This document shows, piece by piece, positions 27,791 through 37,659 of a stretch of 64,000 nt of DNA; position 1 is the stretch's first letter; every line of letters starts with the position of its first letter. Location of the stretch: contig NZ_AFEU01000001.1 in the NCBI RefSeq assembly GCF_000262755.1, forward strand, positions 124,001 through 188,000, read 5' to 3'. Made by a program: the position numbers and the translations under genes. A model generated the notes under the pieces. That model ran no database searches. It saw only the letters and a program-made list of their open reading frames with translations, and had not been told where the DNA came from. Source of the DNA: Bacillus methanolicus PB1. GTDB lineage: Bacteria > Bacillota > Bacilli > Bacillales > Cytobacillaceae.

Positions 27791-28222
27791 TCAATGATGA
27801 TGGCAATGGCCGCTGTTGCGGACTTGCGCGCCTGTTTCACCGCGCAAAACATCACCGCCGGTTGAAATAATAATTTCATCCGTTACGGTATTTGAAATGG
27901 TTGTAGCAATCATTTGAAGCAATTCATTAACCTCTACCTGGGACTGCTTGAATTCCTGAACAATCGGAATTTCATCCAGTTGGCGTTCAAGCTCTTCAAT
28001 TTTTTCTTCCACTTTCTTTAAAGCTTCAGGTTTACCGTAATGTTGGAGGTTAACCGCTTGTTTTTGCAAGCCTTTAATATCCGCAATCAATGTCCGGACC
28101 TTTTCATTTTCATGAATTTGCGCCTCTGCGCGTTTGAAAAAATCAACTTCCTCAGTTTCAGCGATCATTTTTGCAATTTCTTTTGCACGAGCGATAATCT
28201 CGGCTTTTGTATATTTTACCAC
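27791..28222 (-). CDS. ricA: RicA (YmcA), RNase Y specificity complex subunit
   Basis: RicA joins RicF and RicT in the Y-complex, which carries iron-sulfur clusters, steers RNase Y cleavage and promotes sporulation, competence and biofilm. The 143-residue YlbF/YmcA-family protein is mostly long helices (AQIHENEKVRTLIADI, LKKVEEKIEELERQL) and ends with a C-terminal GHCHHH containing the single cysteine expected to help hold a cluster. It starts 1 base after the stop of miaB, so translation is probably coupled. RNase Y itself is encoded at 34548-36107. Confidence 0.94.
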   Translation of the reverse strand: MVKYTKAEIIARAKEIAKMIAETEEVDFFKRAEAQIHENEKVRTLIADIKGLQKQAVNLQHYGKPEALKKVEEKIEELERQLDEIPIVQEFKQSQVEVNELLQMIATTISNTVTDEIIISTGGDVLRGETGAQVRNSGHCHHH

Positions 28223-28223
28223 C

Positions 28224-29768
28224 TTAATTCACCTCAACCAGTTCTAATTCTTCCACCATTTCTCCGTTTAAGGACCATGTTTTTGCTTCTGTAATTTTTA
28301 CTTTTACAATTTTGCCAATTGCTGATTTAGGACCTGTAAAGTTTACAAGTTTATTTTTTCTTGTATATCCAGCTAATACATCCGGGTTATTTTTACTCTC
28401 ACCTTCAACGAGAACCTCAACGATTTGACCTTGATATTTCTTCATCGCATCACGAGAAAGCTCATTAACAAGGGTATTTAACCGCTGTAACCGTTCCTTT
28501 TTCACTTCCATTGGAACGTTATCCTGCATTTTTGCAGCCGGAGTTCCTTCTCGTGGAGAGTAAATAAATGTATATGCAGATTCAAAACCTACTTCACGAT
28601 AAAGGGATAATGTCTCTTCAAATTGTTCCTCTGTTTCATTCGGATAGCCAACAATAATATCGGTTGTTAACGCAACATCCGGAATCGCAGCTTTGATTTT
28701 ACGGACTAATTCAAGATACTCTTCACGTGTATATTTTCGTGCCATAATTTTTAACACATCAGTAGAGCCAGATTGTACCGGTAAATGAATATGCGGCATC
28801 AAGTTTCCGCCTTTTGCAAGCACTTCAATCAAATGGTCATCAAAGTCACGCGGATGGCTTGTTGTAAAGCGGATACGTGGAATATCAATTTTGCTGATTT
28901 CTTCCATCAAATCGCCAAGACGATACTTCATATCAGTGAAATCTTTACCATAAGCATTGACATTTTGTCCGAGAAGCGTAATTTCTTTATATCCTTGTGC
29001 AGCAAGATGCCTGACTTCCTGAATAATGTCCTCCGGACGGCGGCTCCGTTCTTTCCCGCGGGTATATGGAACAATACAGTACGTACAAAATTTATCACAT
29101 CCGTACATAATATTGACCCAAGCCTTAATATTTCCGCGGCGGACTTTTGGAAGGTTTTCGATAATGTCTCCTTCTTTAGACCAAACTTCGACAACCATTT
29201 CTTTGGACATATATGCCTCATGTAAAATATTTGGCAGGCGGTGGATGTTATGTGTTCCAAAGATCATGTCCACATATTGATATTGCTTAAGAATTTTGTT
29301 TACAACTAACTCTTCTTGGGACATACAGCCGCAAACACCAAGAAGCAGGTCCGGTTTTTCCATTTTAAGAGCCTTTAAATGGCCAATTTCACCAAATACT
29401 TTGTTTTCTGCATTTTCACGAATCGCACACGTATTCAGAAGAATCACATTCGCATCTTCAGGTTTGTCTGTCGGCTCATAGCCAAGACCCATAAAAATCC
29501 CTGCCATCACTTCTGTATCATGCTCATTCATCTGGCAGCCATAAGTACGAATGTAAAACTTCCGATCTTTGCCCATGCCTTTGAATTCTTCCGGGATCGC
29601 AAAATCTTTATGATACTTAACATCTTCTTTCCCGCGTTTTTTGGCATCTTTCAGGGAAGGCGGCATGTAAACAGCTTGGAAATATTTACTGTAATCCTTT
29701 TCGGATTTTTTGTCCGAAGGATTTGCTGTTTTTACTTGCTGCCCTTCTAAACGCTGTTCTTCATTCAT
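28224..29768 (-). CDS. miaB: tRNA 2-methylthio-N6-isopentenyladenosine synthase MiaB
   Basis: MiaB is a radical SAM methylthiotransferase acting on i6A37 made by MiaA. The 514-residue protein has an N-terminal UPF0004 domain with three cysteines ([27 protein letters not shown]), the radical SAM CxxxCxxC motif CDKFCTYC, and a C-terminal TRAM domain for tRNA binding. A 70-residue N-terminal extension ([18 protein letters not shown]) is typical of Bacillus MiaB. It is upstream of ricA with a 1-base gap; GGGG lies before the ATG. Confidence 0.97.
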   Translation of the reverse strand: MNEEQRLEGQQVKTANPSDKKSEKDYSKYFQAVYMPPSLKDAKKRGKEDVKYHKDFAIPEEFKGMGKDRKFYIRTYGCQMNEHDTEVMAGIFMGLGYEPTDKPEDANVILLNTCAIRENAENKVFGEIGHLKALKMEKPDLLLGVCGCMSQEELVVNKILKQYQYVDMIFGTHNIHRLPNILHEAYMSKEMVVEVWSKEGDIIENLPKVRRGNIKAWVNIMYGCDKFCTYCIVPYTRGKERSRRPEDIIQEVRHLAAQGYKEITLLGQNVNAYGKDFTDMKYRLGDLMEEISKIDIPRIRFTTSHPRDFDDHLIEVLAKGGNLMPHIHLPVQSGSTDVLKIMARKYTREEYLELVRKIKAAIPDVALTTDIIVGYPNETEEQFEETLSLYREVGFESAYTFIYSPREGTPAAKMQDNVPMEVKKERLQRLNTLVNELSRDAMKKYQGQIVEVLVEGESKNNPDVLAGYTRKNKLVNFTGPKSAIGKIVKVKITEAKTWSLNGEMVEELELVEVN

Positions 29769-30005
29769 CGTGTAATTCCCCTTTCTTATTAATAGAAAAA
29801 TGAAATAAAGCTTCTGTCTGATTATTTTTTAAAAATCTTCTTAAACTAAAGAAAGAAACCGAACAGCCTGAATGCTGCACATTACTATAGTATAAAGCTT
29901 TGACTTCGTTAAAACAATAGTTGAAGCTGGGTGAGCTTTCATCATAAAATAAGATTCACTTTTTGTTAACACATTAAATTAGATTTCAAAAAACAAGCAC
30001 AAAAA

Positions 30006-30078
30006 TGGGGCTGTCCCATAAACAAAGGGTCAGACCCCTCCAATACCGGAAGTCAGACCCTTATGAAAGCCAGCCTCA
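30006..30078. repeat. GGGTCAGACCC palindromic repeat between miaB and korB
   Basis: GGGGCTG...AAAGGGTCAGACCCCTCC pairs with GGAAGTCAGACCCTTATG...CAGCCTC. The intergenic stretch 29769-30092 also has an AT-rich promoter-like part near miaB; nothing else recognised. The hairpin probably ends korAB transcription, although the T-run is short. Confidence 0.7.
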
Positions 30079-30092
30079 TCAAGTGTTTGTTC

Positions 30093-30959
30093 TTACATAA
30101 ATTCTGCTACTAATTTATCAAATTGTTCTTCATCCAATTGTAATTCAGCATGTGCAAGCGGTGTTTCCTTATATCCGGGTACAAGTTCCTGGTAAGACTT
30201 GCGCTCTTTATCTTGATAAATCAAGCCGGTAACAAGACCGTTATGTTTCATTAACGTTTGCATTGCCATTTCGCGGTTTGAAGGGTCATAGCCCTCAATA
30301 TCACTCAGCTTAGTTAAATTTTCTTTAAACCAATCATATGTGTTTACTTTATTATAAGTTACACATGGACTGAAAACATTAATAAAAGAGAAACCTTTAT
30401 GTTTAATGCCTGCTTCAATTAATGCAGTTAAATCTTTCAAATCTGTTGAGAAACTTTGAGCAACAAAAGTTGCTCCTGCTGTCAACGCTAATTCCATTGG
30501 GGAAATGGCTTGTTCAATTGATCCTTCGGGTGTAGATTTCGTTTTAAAACCTGCAGCAGAACGAGGGGAAGTCTGTCCCTTTGTTAAGCCGTATATTTGG
30601 TTATCCATTACAATATAAGTAATATCAATATTGCGGCGAATTGCATGTACAGTGTGGCCCATTCCAATCGCGAAGCCATCTCCGTCCCCTCCGGAAGCGA
30701 TAACAGTTAATTCACGGTTCGCCATTTTTACTCCTTGGGCAATTGGAAGTGCTCGGCCATGAATTCCGTGGAATCCGTAAGAATTAATATAACCTGAAAT
30801 ACGTCCTGAACATCCGATACCAGAAATAACAGCTAAATTTTCAGGCTCTAATCCTACATTGGCTGCTGCACGCTGAATAGCCGCTTGTACGGAGAAGTCA
30901 CCGCATCCAGGGCACCAGTTTGGTTTTACATTGTTACGAAAATCTTTAAATGTTGCCAT
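30093..30959 (-). CDS. korB: 2-oxoacid:ferredoxin oxidoreductase beta subunit
   Basis: The 288-residue subunit binds thiamine diphosphate and a [4Fe-4S] cluster. It has WCPGCGDFSVQ and GIGCSGRIS with cysteines, the TPP motif GDGDGFAIG, and SPCVTYNKVN. With KorA it oxidises 2-oxoglutarate (or another 2-oxoacid) to the CoA ester, reducing ferredoxin. Its ATG follows the korA stop directly with no gap, so the two are co-translated. Such KorAB pairs occur in some Bacillus but are absent from B. subtilis as I recall. Substrate choice between pyruvate and 2-oxoglutarate cannot be decided here. Confidence 0.9.
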   Translation of the reverse strand: MATFKDFRNNVKPNWCPGCGDFSVQAAIQRAAANVGLEPENLAVISGIGCSGRISGYINSYGFHGIHGRALPIAQGVKMANRELTVIASGGDGDGFAIGMGHTVHAIRRNIDITYIVMDNQIYGLTKGQTSPRSAAGFKTKSTPEGSIEQAISPMELALTAGATFVAQSFSTDLKDLTALIEAGIKHKGFSFINVFSPCVTYNKVNTYDWFKENLTKLSDIEGYDPSNREMAMQTLMKHNGLVTGLIYQDKERKSYQELVPGYKETPLAHAELQLDEEQFDKLVAEFM

Positions 30960-32693
30960 TTAAAACAACTCCTTGCATTTTGTGTGGATTTCATGCGGCA
31001 AGAACGGATTTCCATCGAACTTTAACAGTTTTGTAATCTTCTCTGCGTGGCCAACGTTCATCTTCAGTATATTTGCCAACTGTCCGGTTGCATTGTTTTC
31101 CACAACAACAATTTTCTTTGCAGATTTCACCAAAGGCATCATCTCATCAGTCGGGAACGGATGAATTAAGCGAATATGGGCATGGTTTGTTTTAATTCCG
31201 TCCTTTTCCAAACGCGCCATTGCTTCTTCTATTGCTCCCCGTGTGGAGATAAAACCTACTATTAAAAGATCTGCTTCTTCATGTGGAACATTCTTATGAA
31301 CTGGTGTTTTAAATTTAATATTTTCAATTTTTCGTAACCTCTTACTCATTTGTACAATACGGTTTTCAGCAGCCTCTGACGGTTTTCCGGTTTCATCGTG
31401 TTCAACACCGGTTACGTGGTGAATGCCGTTTTTCATTCCCGGAATGACCCGAGGCGAGATGCCGTCTTCAGTAACTTCATATCTCTTAAAGTATCCTTTG
31501 TTTTCAATTTCAGGTAGTTTTTCTGTTATCAACTTTCCACGGCGGATTTCTACTTTATCAATTTCAAGCGGTTCTACTGTTTGCTTCCCTAAAGACAATT
31601 GAAGATCTGATAATACGATCACAGGGCACTGATACTCTTCAGCAAGGTTTAATGCTTCTGCTGTATCATAAAAAGCTTCTTCAACTGTACTTGGTGCAAT
31701 GACAATTTTCGGAATTTCCCCATGTGTTCCGTATATCATGGCCATCAAGTCAGATTGTTCTTGTTTTGTAGGAAGTCCGGTTGATGGACCGCCGCGTTGG
31801 GTATCAATAATAACAAGCGGAGTTTCTGTAATACCTGATAAACCGATTGCTTCCATTTTTAGCGAAAGACCGGGGCCAGCTGAAGCAGTGATCGCACGGA
31901 CCCCTCCGTAGTTTGCACCGATCGCCATTGTTACAGCTGCAATTTCATCTTCCGTTTGAATAACTGTACCGCCCATTGCCGGCAATTTTTTAATTAAATA
32001 TTCCATAATTTCAGATGCCGGAGTGATCGGATATGCTGCCATAAAGCGACAGCCGCCCGCAAGCGCACCTAATGCAATTGCATCATTTCCAATCATAAAC
32101 ATACGTTTTTTTCCGTCTGCTTTTTCAAGCTGCAGTTTTTGAATGTTGCCAAGTTTTTTTTTCATAAAATCAAATCCGGTCCGAATTGCTTGCATGTTTT
32201 TTTCAACTACCTGCCGGCCTTTTCGTCCGAAAATCTCTTGCACAACTTCTTCAAATACTGTAATATCGAGGTCTAAAATGGCAGAAGTTGCGCCGATGGC
32301 AACCATGTTTTTCATAAGGGATGTACCTAGTTCTGTTGCAATATCAGTAAATGGAACCGCATACAATACTGCTTTTGTATCTTCAGGCTGTTTCGGAATA
32401 AATTTAGCATCTGCAATTATAATCCCGTCGTCATTTAGTTCTTTGTAGTTTACATCGATCGTTTCCTGGTCAAATGCAACGAGGATGTCTAAATCATCCG
32501 AAATCGACCGAACTTGAGTTGTGCTAACCCGGATTTTATTGTTTGTATGGCCGCCTTTAATACGTGATGAGAAGTGGCGATAACCATACAAATAGTAACC
32601 TAATCGATTAAGTGCAATGGAAAATATCTCTCCTGTACTTTCTATTCCTTCCCCTTGTTGTCCGCCAACTTTCCAAGAAAGTTGATTGATCAT
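30960..32693 (-). CDS. korA: 2-oxoacid:ferredoxin oxidoreductase alpha subunit (gamma-alpha fusion)
   Basis: The 577-residue protein fuses an N-terminal gamma domain (GGQQGEGIESTGEIF, SRIKGGHTNNKIRVS, about 1-190) to the alpha domain (YPITPASEIMEYL, TEDEIAAVTMAIGANYGG, SAGPGLSLKMEAIGLS, RGGPSTGLPTKQEQSDL). This fused layout is typical of KorA from Bacillus and actinobacteria. A candidate cre site lies about 140 bases upstream at 32831-32844. It starts the korAB pair; AAAGGGGTG precedes the ATG. Confidence 0.92.
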   Translation of the reverse strand: MINQLSWKVGGQQGEGIESTGEIFSIALNRLGYYLYGYRHFSSRIKGGHTNNKIRVSTTQVRSISDDLDILVAFDQETIDVNYKELNDDGIIIADAKFIPKQPEDTKAVLYAVPFTDIATELGTSLMKNMVAIGATSAILDLDITVFEEVVQEIFGRKGRQVVEKNMQAIRTGFDFMKKKLGNIQKLQLEKADGKKRMFMIGNDAIALGALAGGCRFMAAYPITPASEIMEYLIKKLPAMGGTVIQTEDEIAAVTMAIGANYGGVRAITASAGPGLSLKMEAIGLSGITETPLVIIDTQRGGPSTGLPTKQEQSDLMAMIYGTHGEIPKIVIAPSTVEEAFYDTAEALNLAEEYQCPVIVLSDLQLSLGKQTVEPLEIDKVEIRRGKLITEKLPEIENKGYFKRYEVTEDGISPRVIPGMKNGIHHVTGVEHDETGKPSEAAENRIVQMSKRLRKIENIKFKTPVHKNVPHEEADLLIVGFISTRGAIEEAMARLEKDGIKTNHAHIRLIHPFPTDEMMPLVKSAKKIVVVENNATGQLANILKMNVGHAEKITKLLKFDGNPFLPHEIHTKCKELF

Positions 32694-32978
32694 GACTTAC
32701 ACCCCTTTAGATACGTAAAAAAATATGTAGAAAAGTTTTATTTTGATAAGTGCAGCACTTTTCCAAGTAAATCACTAGGAATTAACCTTTCTCCACGTGA
32801 ATTCGGTTAAAACTTGATTTTTGGATAGGTATTAAACGCTTTCAATTCTAGACCTAAGCGTTAAAAAAAGCAACCCTTTCCGGCTAATTATTGACGAAAA
32901 TATGAATTTTTTTTTATTTTATTAAAATTTCCTGCCTAAGTTGGAGTCTTCATCAACGATTTAAATTTTTTCGTTTTA

Positions 32979-33054
32979 TGAACCATTTTTCAAGGTATTT
33001 GAACAGTTTTTTTGAACCTAATTTCAGATTTTAAGAACCATTTTCATTTTTTTA
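32979..33054. repeat. Degenerate 21-bp tandem array upstream of spoVS terminator
   Basis: Units TGAACCATTTTTCAAGGTATT (32979), a shortened TGAACAGTTTTTT (33000), TGAACCTAATTTCAGATTTTA (33013) and AGAACCATTTTCATTTTTTTA (33034): three of 21 bases and one of 13. Less regular than the arrays at 25632 and 45592, and different in sequence. Confidence 0.55.
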
Positions 33055-33057
33055 AAA

Positions 33058-33091
33058 AAATAACCTGTTTGCACATCAAGCAAACAGGGAG
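33058..33091 (-). terminator. Terminator after spoVS
   Basis: On the minus strand CCCTGTTTGCTTGATGTGCAAACAGGTTATTTTTTT: CCTGTTTGC pairs with GCAAACAGG, followed by seven T. Confidence 0.9.
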
Positions 33092-33102
33092 AATTTCATT
33101 TT

Positions 33103-33363
33103 TCACCGAGGTTCTACAATTAATTTTATTGCCGTGCGTTCTTCGCCGTCGATCTGAATATCGGTAAATGCGGGGATGCAGATTAAATCAACTCCGCTAG
33201 GTGCGACAAATCCTCTTGCAATTGCTACTGCCTTAACGGCTTGATTTAATGCACCCGCACCTATTGCCTGAATCTCCGCAGCGCCTCTCTCACGCAGAAC
33301 ACCGGCAAGCGCACCAGCTACAGAATTAGGATTAGACTTTGCTGAAACTTTTAATATTTCCAT
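33103..33363 (-). CDS. spoVS: Stage V sporulation protein SpoVS
   Basis: The 86-residue Alba-fold protein is nearly invariant across spore formers; conserved stretches include MEILKVSAKSNPNSVAGAL, AIGAGALNQAVKAVAIARG and VEPR at the end. SpoVS affects septation and coat development; a nucleic acid-binding role is suspected from the fold. AAGGAGGAG precedes the ATG. It lies downstream of ymdB and rny as in B. subtilis, about 300 bases after ymdB with its own terminator. In B. subtilis it is SigH-dependent; I could not identify that promoter here. Confidence 0.97.
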   Translation of the reverse strand: MEILKVSAKSNPNSVAGALAGVLRERGAAEIQAIGAGALNQAVKAVAIARGFVAPSGVDLICIPAFTDIQIDGEERTAIKLIVEPR

Positions 33364-33664
33364 TCCTAGCTCCTCCTTATTTCATCCCGACCCGCAAAAT
33401 TATTCGATAAAATTGATACTCATCAAGCCATACTGTGAGTTCTTAATTCTCACTCAGGCGAAAGGATCATTCGGGCTTTAAAAGCCGATTTTGTTTTTTT
33501 CAATAACGCGGGAACTTTATCAGCCGTGTATACGGGATATATCTATCCATTGCTACTATATTCACCCGTTAATTAACATATTCCGGCTCGGTCAAAAAAA
33601 GGAAAACAACAAGCTTTATTACAAGGCGCCAGGAACGCAAATAAAACAACACTTTCGAACGTAC
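33364..33664. other. 300-base gap between spoVS and ymdB
   Basis: AT-rich; no reading frame with a ribosome binding site, hairpin with T-run or repeat recognised. It should hold the spoVS promoter and the end of ymdB transcription. Confidence 0.4.
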
Positions 33665-34462
33665 TTAAGAAAAAAACGGATGATCGTCATTAATCAAAAT
33701 TCTTTGTATCTTTTCAGCTTTGCCATTTTTATTGTCTATATCGATTAATACTGCATTGAGCTGTACCCGTCCACTTTTTGGCACTTCAAAACGAACAGGA
33801 AGACTTGTAAGAAACTTTTTTATTACCGCTTCTTTCTCTACTCCTAAAATTTCATCATAAGGCCCGGTCATGCCTACATCGGTTAAATAAGCAGTCCCCC
33901 CGGTCAATATCCGTTCATCACCCGTCTGGACATGTGTATGGGTACCGACAACTGCAGAAACCCTTCCGTCTAAATACCAGCCCATCGCTTGTTTTTCGCT
34001 TGTCGCCTCTGCATGAAAATCGACAAAAATGATGGGAGTCCTGCGCTTTGCCTCTTCAATTAGTTGATCGGCCTTCATAAAGGGGCAATCAATTGCCGGC
34101 ATAAATGTACGGCCTTGAAGACTTATTACGGCTACTTCTTCCTGATTAACTTTTAAGTAAACAATTCCTGTACCTGGAGCTGCATCAGGAAAATTAGCAG
34201 GCCTCACGATGTATTTCGCATCATTGATGAAATCAAAGATTTCCCGATTATGCCATGTATGATTACCCAGTGTAACAGCTTGGGCCCCATACTCTAAAAA
34301 TTGACGGTAAATTTTTTCTGTAATTCCTTTACCGCCGGCTGCGTTTTCACCATTTATAATTGTTAAATTCGGACGATATTTATCTTTTAGCTTCCCTAAA
34401 TACTCACTAACCATTTCTCTTCCAAGAGACCCGACAACATCGCCTACAAACAGTATTCTCAT
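33665..34462 (-). CDS. ymdB: YmdB family metallophosphodiesterase
   Basis: The 265-residue calcineurin-like enzyme has the metal motifs FVGDVVG (D8), INGENAAGGKG, LGNHTWHN and the C-terminal FHAEATSEK and GTHTHVQTGD. YmdB has 2',3'-cAMP phosphodiesterase activity and influences biofilm and motility decisions in B. subtilis. The start is the ATG at 34462 with GGGCAAG upstream. It lies directly downstream of rny, with a terminator between the genes at 34520-34553; in B. subtilis rny-ymdB are adjacent too. Confidence 0.95.
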   Translation of the reverse strand: MRILFVGDVVGSLGREMVSEYLGKLKDKYRPNLTIINGENAAGGKGITEKIYRQFLEYGAQAVTLGNHTWHNREIFDFINDAKYIVRPANFPDAAPGTGIVYLKVNQEEVAVISLQGRTFMPAIDCPFMKADQLIEEAKRRTPIIFVDFHAEATSEKQAMGWYLDGRVSAVVGTHTHVQTGDERILTGGTAYLTDVGMTGPYDEILGVEKEAVIKKFLTSLPVRFEVPKSGRVQLNAVLIDIDNKNGKAEKIQRILINDDHPFFS

Positions 34463-34519
34463 TTACTTGCCCTTTCTATTAAAAATGTTTGATTAGATTA
34501 TTGTATCATTTTTAAAGAT

Positions 34520-34553
34520 AAAATAAAGCGGTGCATTCTGCACCGCTTTATTT
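34520..34553 (-). terminator. Terminator overlapping the rny stop codon
   Basis: On the minus strand AAATAAAGCGGTGCAGAATGCACCGCTTTATTTT: AAAGCGGTGCA pairs with TGCACCGCTTT and a T-rich tail follows. The left arm includes part of the rny stop codon (TAA at 34550-34548). Confidence 0.88.
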
Positions 34554-36107
34554 TGCATATTCAACAGCCCTTGTCTCACGAATCACCGTAACTTTTATGT
34601 GGCCTGGATAATCAAGCTCTTCTTCAATTCTTTTGCGGATGTCTCTAGCCAATCGATGAGCTTCAAGATCATCAATTTGTTCCGGCTTAACTATAATCCG
34701 AACCTCGCGGCCAGCTTGAACTGCAAATGATTTCTCCACACCTTCGTATGATTCAGAAATTTCTTCAAGCTTTTCAAGGCGTCGAATATAGTTTTCAAGC
34801 GTTTCACTGCGTGCTCCAGGCCTCGCTGCTGATAACGCATCAGCTGCTGCCACTAAAACAGCAATGATTGACGTAGGTTCAGTGTCCCCGTGGTGTGAAG
34901 CAATACTGTTAATCACAACAGGATGTTCCTTATACTTCGTAGCAAGTTCCACACCGATTTCAACATGGCTTCCTTCTACTTCATGGTCAATTGCTTTTCC
35001 GATATCATGAAGCAGTCCTGCACGGCGTGCTAAAGTTTCGTCTTCACCAAGCTCAGCTGCCAGCAGTCCTGAAAGCTGTGCAACTTCCATTGAATGTTTT
35101 AATACATTTTGGCCATAACTTGTACGGTATTTCAAGCGGCCAAGAATTTTAATTAAGTCTGGATGGAGCCCGTGAACACCGACATCAAATGTAGTTTGTT
35201 CGCCAATTTCACGGATATGTTCATCTACCTCACGCCGGGCTTTTTCTACCATTTCCTCGATTCTCGCTGGGTGAATGCGTCCGTCTTGTACAAGCTTGTC
35301 TAATGCTAAACGAGCTGTTTCACGGCGAATCGGGTCAAAACCTGATAATATGACGGCTTCAGGAGTATCATCAATGATAAGGTCAATACCTGTTAACGTT
35401 TCGAGGGTTCTGATATTTCTTCCTTCACGGCCAATTATACGGCCCTTCATTTCATCATTTGGAAGGTTCACAACTGATACAGTTGTCTCAGCGACATGAT
35501 CTGCTGCACATCGTTGTATTGCCAATGACAAGATTTCTTTTGCTTTCTTGTCTGCCTCTTCCTTTACCCGAATTTCACTTTCTTTTATCATTATCGCAAT
35601 TTCGTGAGACAACTCTTTCTCAACGCGTTCCAAAATGATTGTTTTTGCCTCTTCCCGTGTCAAGCTCGAGATACGTTCAAGTTCAGCTTGCTGTGCTCGT
35701 ACCATCTCGTCCACTTTGCTTTCCATCTCTTCAATATGCTGTTGTCTTTTATTAAGGGAATCCTCTTTCTTTTCTAAAAGGGCTTCACGTTTGTCTAACG
35801 TTTCGTCCTTCCGATCTAGATTCTCTTCTTTTTGCAGTAAACGATTTTCTTGTTTTTGCAGTTCAATTCTTCGTTCTTTAACCTCACGTTCAGCTTCAGT
35901 ACGAAGCTTGTGAATCTCATCCTTTGCCTCTAACAAAGCCTCTTTCTTTAATGCATCTGCTTGACGCCTGGCATCTTCCAGGATCTGTTCAGCTGCATTT
36001 TTTGCGCCTGTTATCTTTGCTTCAGCAATGGATTTACGAATTAAATAGCCAACAACTGCACCGACGAATAGGCCAAGCAAAATGGAGATGATCGTAATGG
36101 GTTCCAT
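34548..36107 (-). CDS. rny: Ribonuclease Y
   Basis: RNase Y is the membrane-anchored endonuclease that starts bulk mRNA decay. The 519-residue protein has an N-terminal membrane helix ([17 protein letters not shown]), a long coiled coil (about 30-200, with repeated heptads such as [19 protein letters not shown]), a KH domain ([18 protein letters not shown]), and the HD domain ([12 protein letters not shown]). It starts the rny-ymdB region, and its partner RicA is encoded 6 kb away in this window. The ATG at 36107 follows AGGAGG. Confidence 0.98.
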   Translation of the reverse strand: MEPITIISILLGLFVGAVVGYLIRKSIAEAKITGAKNAAEQILEDARRQADALKKEALLEAKDEIHKLRTEAEREVKERRIELQKQENRLLQKEENLDRKDETLDKREALLEKKEDSLNKRQQHIEEMESKVDEMVRAQQAELERISSLTREEAKTIILERVEKELSHEIAIMIKESEIRVKEEADKKAKEILSLAIQRCAADHVAETTVSVVNLPNDEMKGRIIGREGRNIRTLETLTGIDLIIDDTPEAVILSGFDPIRRETARLALDKLVQDGRIHPARIEEMVEKARREVDEHIREIGEQTTFDVGVHGLHPDLIKILGRLKYRTSYGQNVLKHSMEVAQLSGLLAAELGEDETLARRAGLLHDIGKAIDHEVEGSHVEIGVELATKYKEHPVVINSIASHHGDTEPTSIIAVLVAAADALSAARPGARSETLENYIRRLEKLEEISESYEGVEKSFAVQAGREVRIIVKPEQIDDLEAHRLARDIRKRIEEELDYPGHIKVTVIRETRAVEYAK

Positions 36108-36319
36108 CGTTTCACCTCCTCTTGCTATGAACTTTTGTTACTTTTTTAAGTGTCGGCATGTACATTGTTTTTTACATCAACATACAGCGCTAGGGCTTTT
36201 AAACATTTTATGACTTAAAAAGTGAAAAATATACAAGACTAATTGTAAAGCTGTGAATTTTTATTGTCAAGGGTTTGTCCTTGCGGGATCTATTTTTATT
36301 TGTTAAACTTTGTAAGAAT

Positions 36320-36355
36320 TAAAAAAGCAAAGCTTTGACGGCTTTGCTTTTTACA
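36320..36355 (-). terminator. Terminator after recA
   Basis: On the minus strand AAAAAGCAAAGCCGTCAAAGCTTTGCTTTTTT: AAGCAAAGC pairs with GCTTTGCTT, ending in T6. Confidence 0.9.
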
Positions 36356-36357
36356 TA

Positions 36358-37398
36358 TTAATCTAATAATTCAAATTCTTCCTGTTCATCTGGTTCGGTA
36401 ATGGTTTTTATTTCATTAAGGCCAAAGTGTTCCCTGATTTTTTGCTGGATCTCGTTGCGGAGTTCCACGTTTTCTTTCAAATATTGTTTTGCATTCTCGC
36501 GGCCCTGACCCAGGCGTTCATCATTGTACGAATACCATGATCCGCTCTTCTGGATTATATCCAATTCGGAACCCATATCAATGATTTCGCCCTCTTTCGA
36601 AATGCCTTCCCCGTACATAATATCAACTTCTGCTGTACGGAATGGAGGAGCTACTTTATTTTTCACAACTTTTATTTTTGTTTTATTCCCGACCATGTCA
36701 TTACCTTGCTTTAATTGTTCAGCACGGCGCACTTCCAGACGGATCGTAGAATAGAATTTAAGCGCGCGTCCGCCGGGAGTTGTTTCCGGATTGCCGAACA
36801 TAACTCCTACTTTCTCACGGATTTGGTTTATAAAGATTGCAATTGTTTTCGATTTATTAATAGCGCCGGACAGCTTGCGCAGTGCTTGGGACATAAGGCG
36901 TGCCTGGAGACCGACATGTGAATCTCCCATTTCCCCTTCAATTTCCGCTTTTGGAACAAGCGCAGCAACAGAATCAATAACAATTATGTCAACAGCCCCG
37001 CTTCTTACCAGCGCTTCAGCGATTTCCAATGCCTGCTCCCCAGTATCCGGCTGGGAAAGAAGCAGTTCATCAATATCAACTCCAAGTTTTTGAGCGTATA
37101 TCGGATCAAGAGCATGCTCCGCATCAATAAACGCGGCTTGTCCGCCTTGTGCCTGGACTTCCGCAATCGCATGCAGAGCAACGGTCGTTTTACCTGAACT
37201 CTCAGGACCGTAAATTTCGATAATGCGTCCGCGCGGATATCCGCCTACTCCAAGCGCTGCATCAAGTGCAAGCGAGCCGCTGGGCACGGTTGAAATTCTT
37301 CGGTCGGTTTGCTCTCCAAGTTTCATAATTGAGCCTTTACCAAACTGTTTTTCTATTTGCTTTAACGCCATTTCTAAGGCTGCTTGACGATCACTCAC
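36358..37398 (-). CDS. recA: Recombinase A
   Basis: RecA forms filaments on single-stranded DNA, drives homologous recombination and triggers LexA self-cleavage. The 346-residue protein has Walker [10 protein letters not shown] at 64-72, Walker B in [10 protein letters not shown], the strand-exchange loop L2 [15 protein letters not shown], and the acidic C-terminus ([12 protein letters not shown]). GTG start at 37398 with AAAGGAGG nine bases upstream. A LexA box at 37519-37532 adjoins its promoter, so it belongs to the SOS regulon. No intein is present. Confidence 0.99.
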   Translation of the reverse strand: MSDRQAALEMALKQIEKQFGKGSIMKLGEQTDRRISTVPSGSLALDAALGVGGYPRGRIIEIYGPESSGKTTVALHAIAEVQAQGGQAAFIDAEHALDPIYAQKLGVDIDELLLSQPDTGEQALEIAEALVRSGAVDIIVIDSVAALVPKAEIEGEMGDSHVGLQARLMSQALRKLSGAINKSKTIAIFINQIREKVGVMFGNPETTPGGRALKFYSTIRLEVRRAEQLKQGNDMVGNKTKIKVVKNKVAPPFRTAEVDIMYGEGISKEGEIIDMGSELDIIQKSGSWYSYNDERLGQGRENAKQYLKENVELRNEIQQKIREHFGLNEIKTITEPDEQEEFELLD

Positions 37399-37419
37399 GA
37401 AAAATTTCCTCCTTTATTC

Positions 37420-37459
37420 ACGAACAAGAAACTCCTTTTACGGATTTATTCTTGTTCGT
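37420..37459 (-). other. recA: Inverted repeat in the recA 5' leader
   Basis: ACGAACAAGAA (37420-37430) and TTCTTGTTCGT (37449-37459) form a perfect 11-base stem with an 18-base loop in the predicted recA leader, about 20 bases before the start. The loop carries AAAAGGAG, a decoy-like Shine-Dalgarno sequence; the true RBS (AAAGGAGG, near 37408-37415) is outside the stem. Confidence 0.7.
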
Positions 37460-37480
37460 CTCATCTCAAAATCTATCTTT

Positions 37481-37532
37481 ACTATAACGGTTTTTATAGT
37501 AATTGTCTAGATAAAAATCGAACATCTATTCG
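37481..37532 (-). promoter_or_regulatory. recA: recA promoter with LexA box
   Basis: On the minus strand TAGACA (37509-37504) and TATAGT (37486-37481) are 17 bases apart. CGAACATCTATTCG at 37519-37532 (one mismatch to CGAAC-N4-GTTCG) lies just upstream of the -35. Confidence 0.8.
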
Positions 37533-37659
37533 GTAATTTTTAATCTGTTTTAAAACGCATAATCTGCTTTTCGTCCAGAAAAGAAAACTTTTTTGAGCAA
37601 AAAAACATTGTTTTTTGTGATTTTTGAGTAATAATCTGATCATTTACAAAGAAAAAAAA

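Larger units (their letters stand above)
32694..33102. other. 410-base noncoding gap between korA and spoVS
   Basis: It holds the spoVS terminator (33058-33091), a small 21-bp tandem array (32979-33054), a candidate cre site (32831-32844) and AT-rich sequence. The korA promoter must lie here but no hexamer pair was assigned. Confidence 0.5.
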
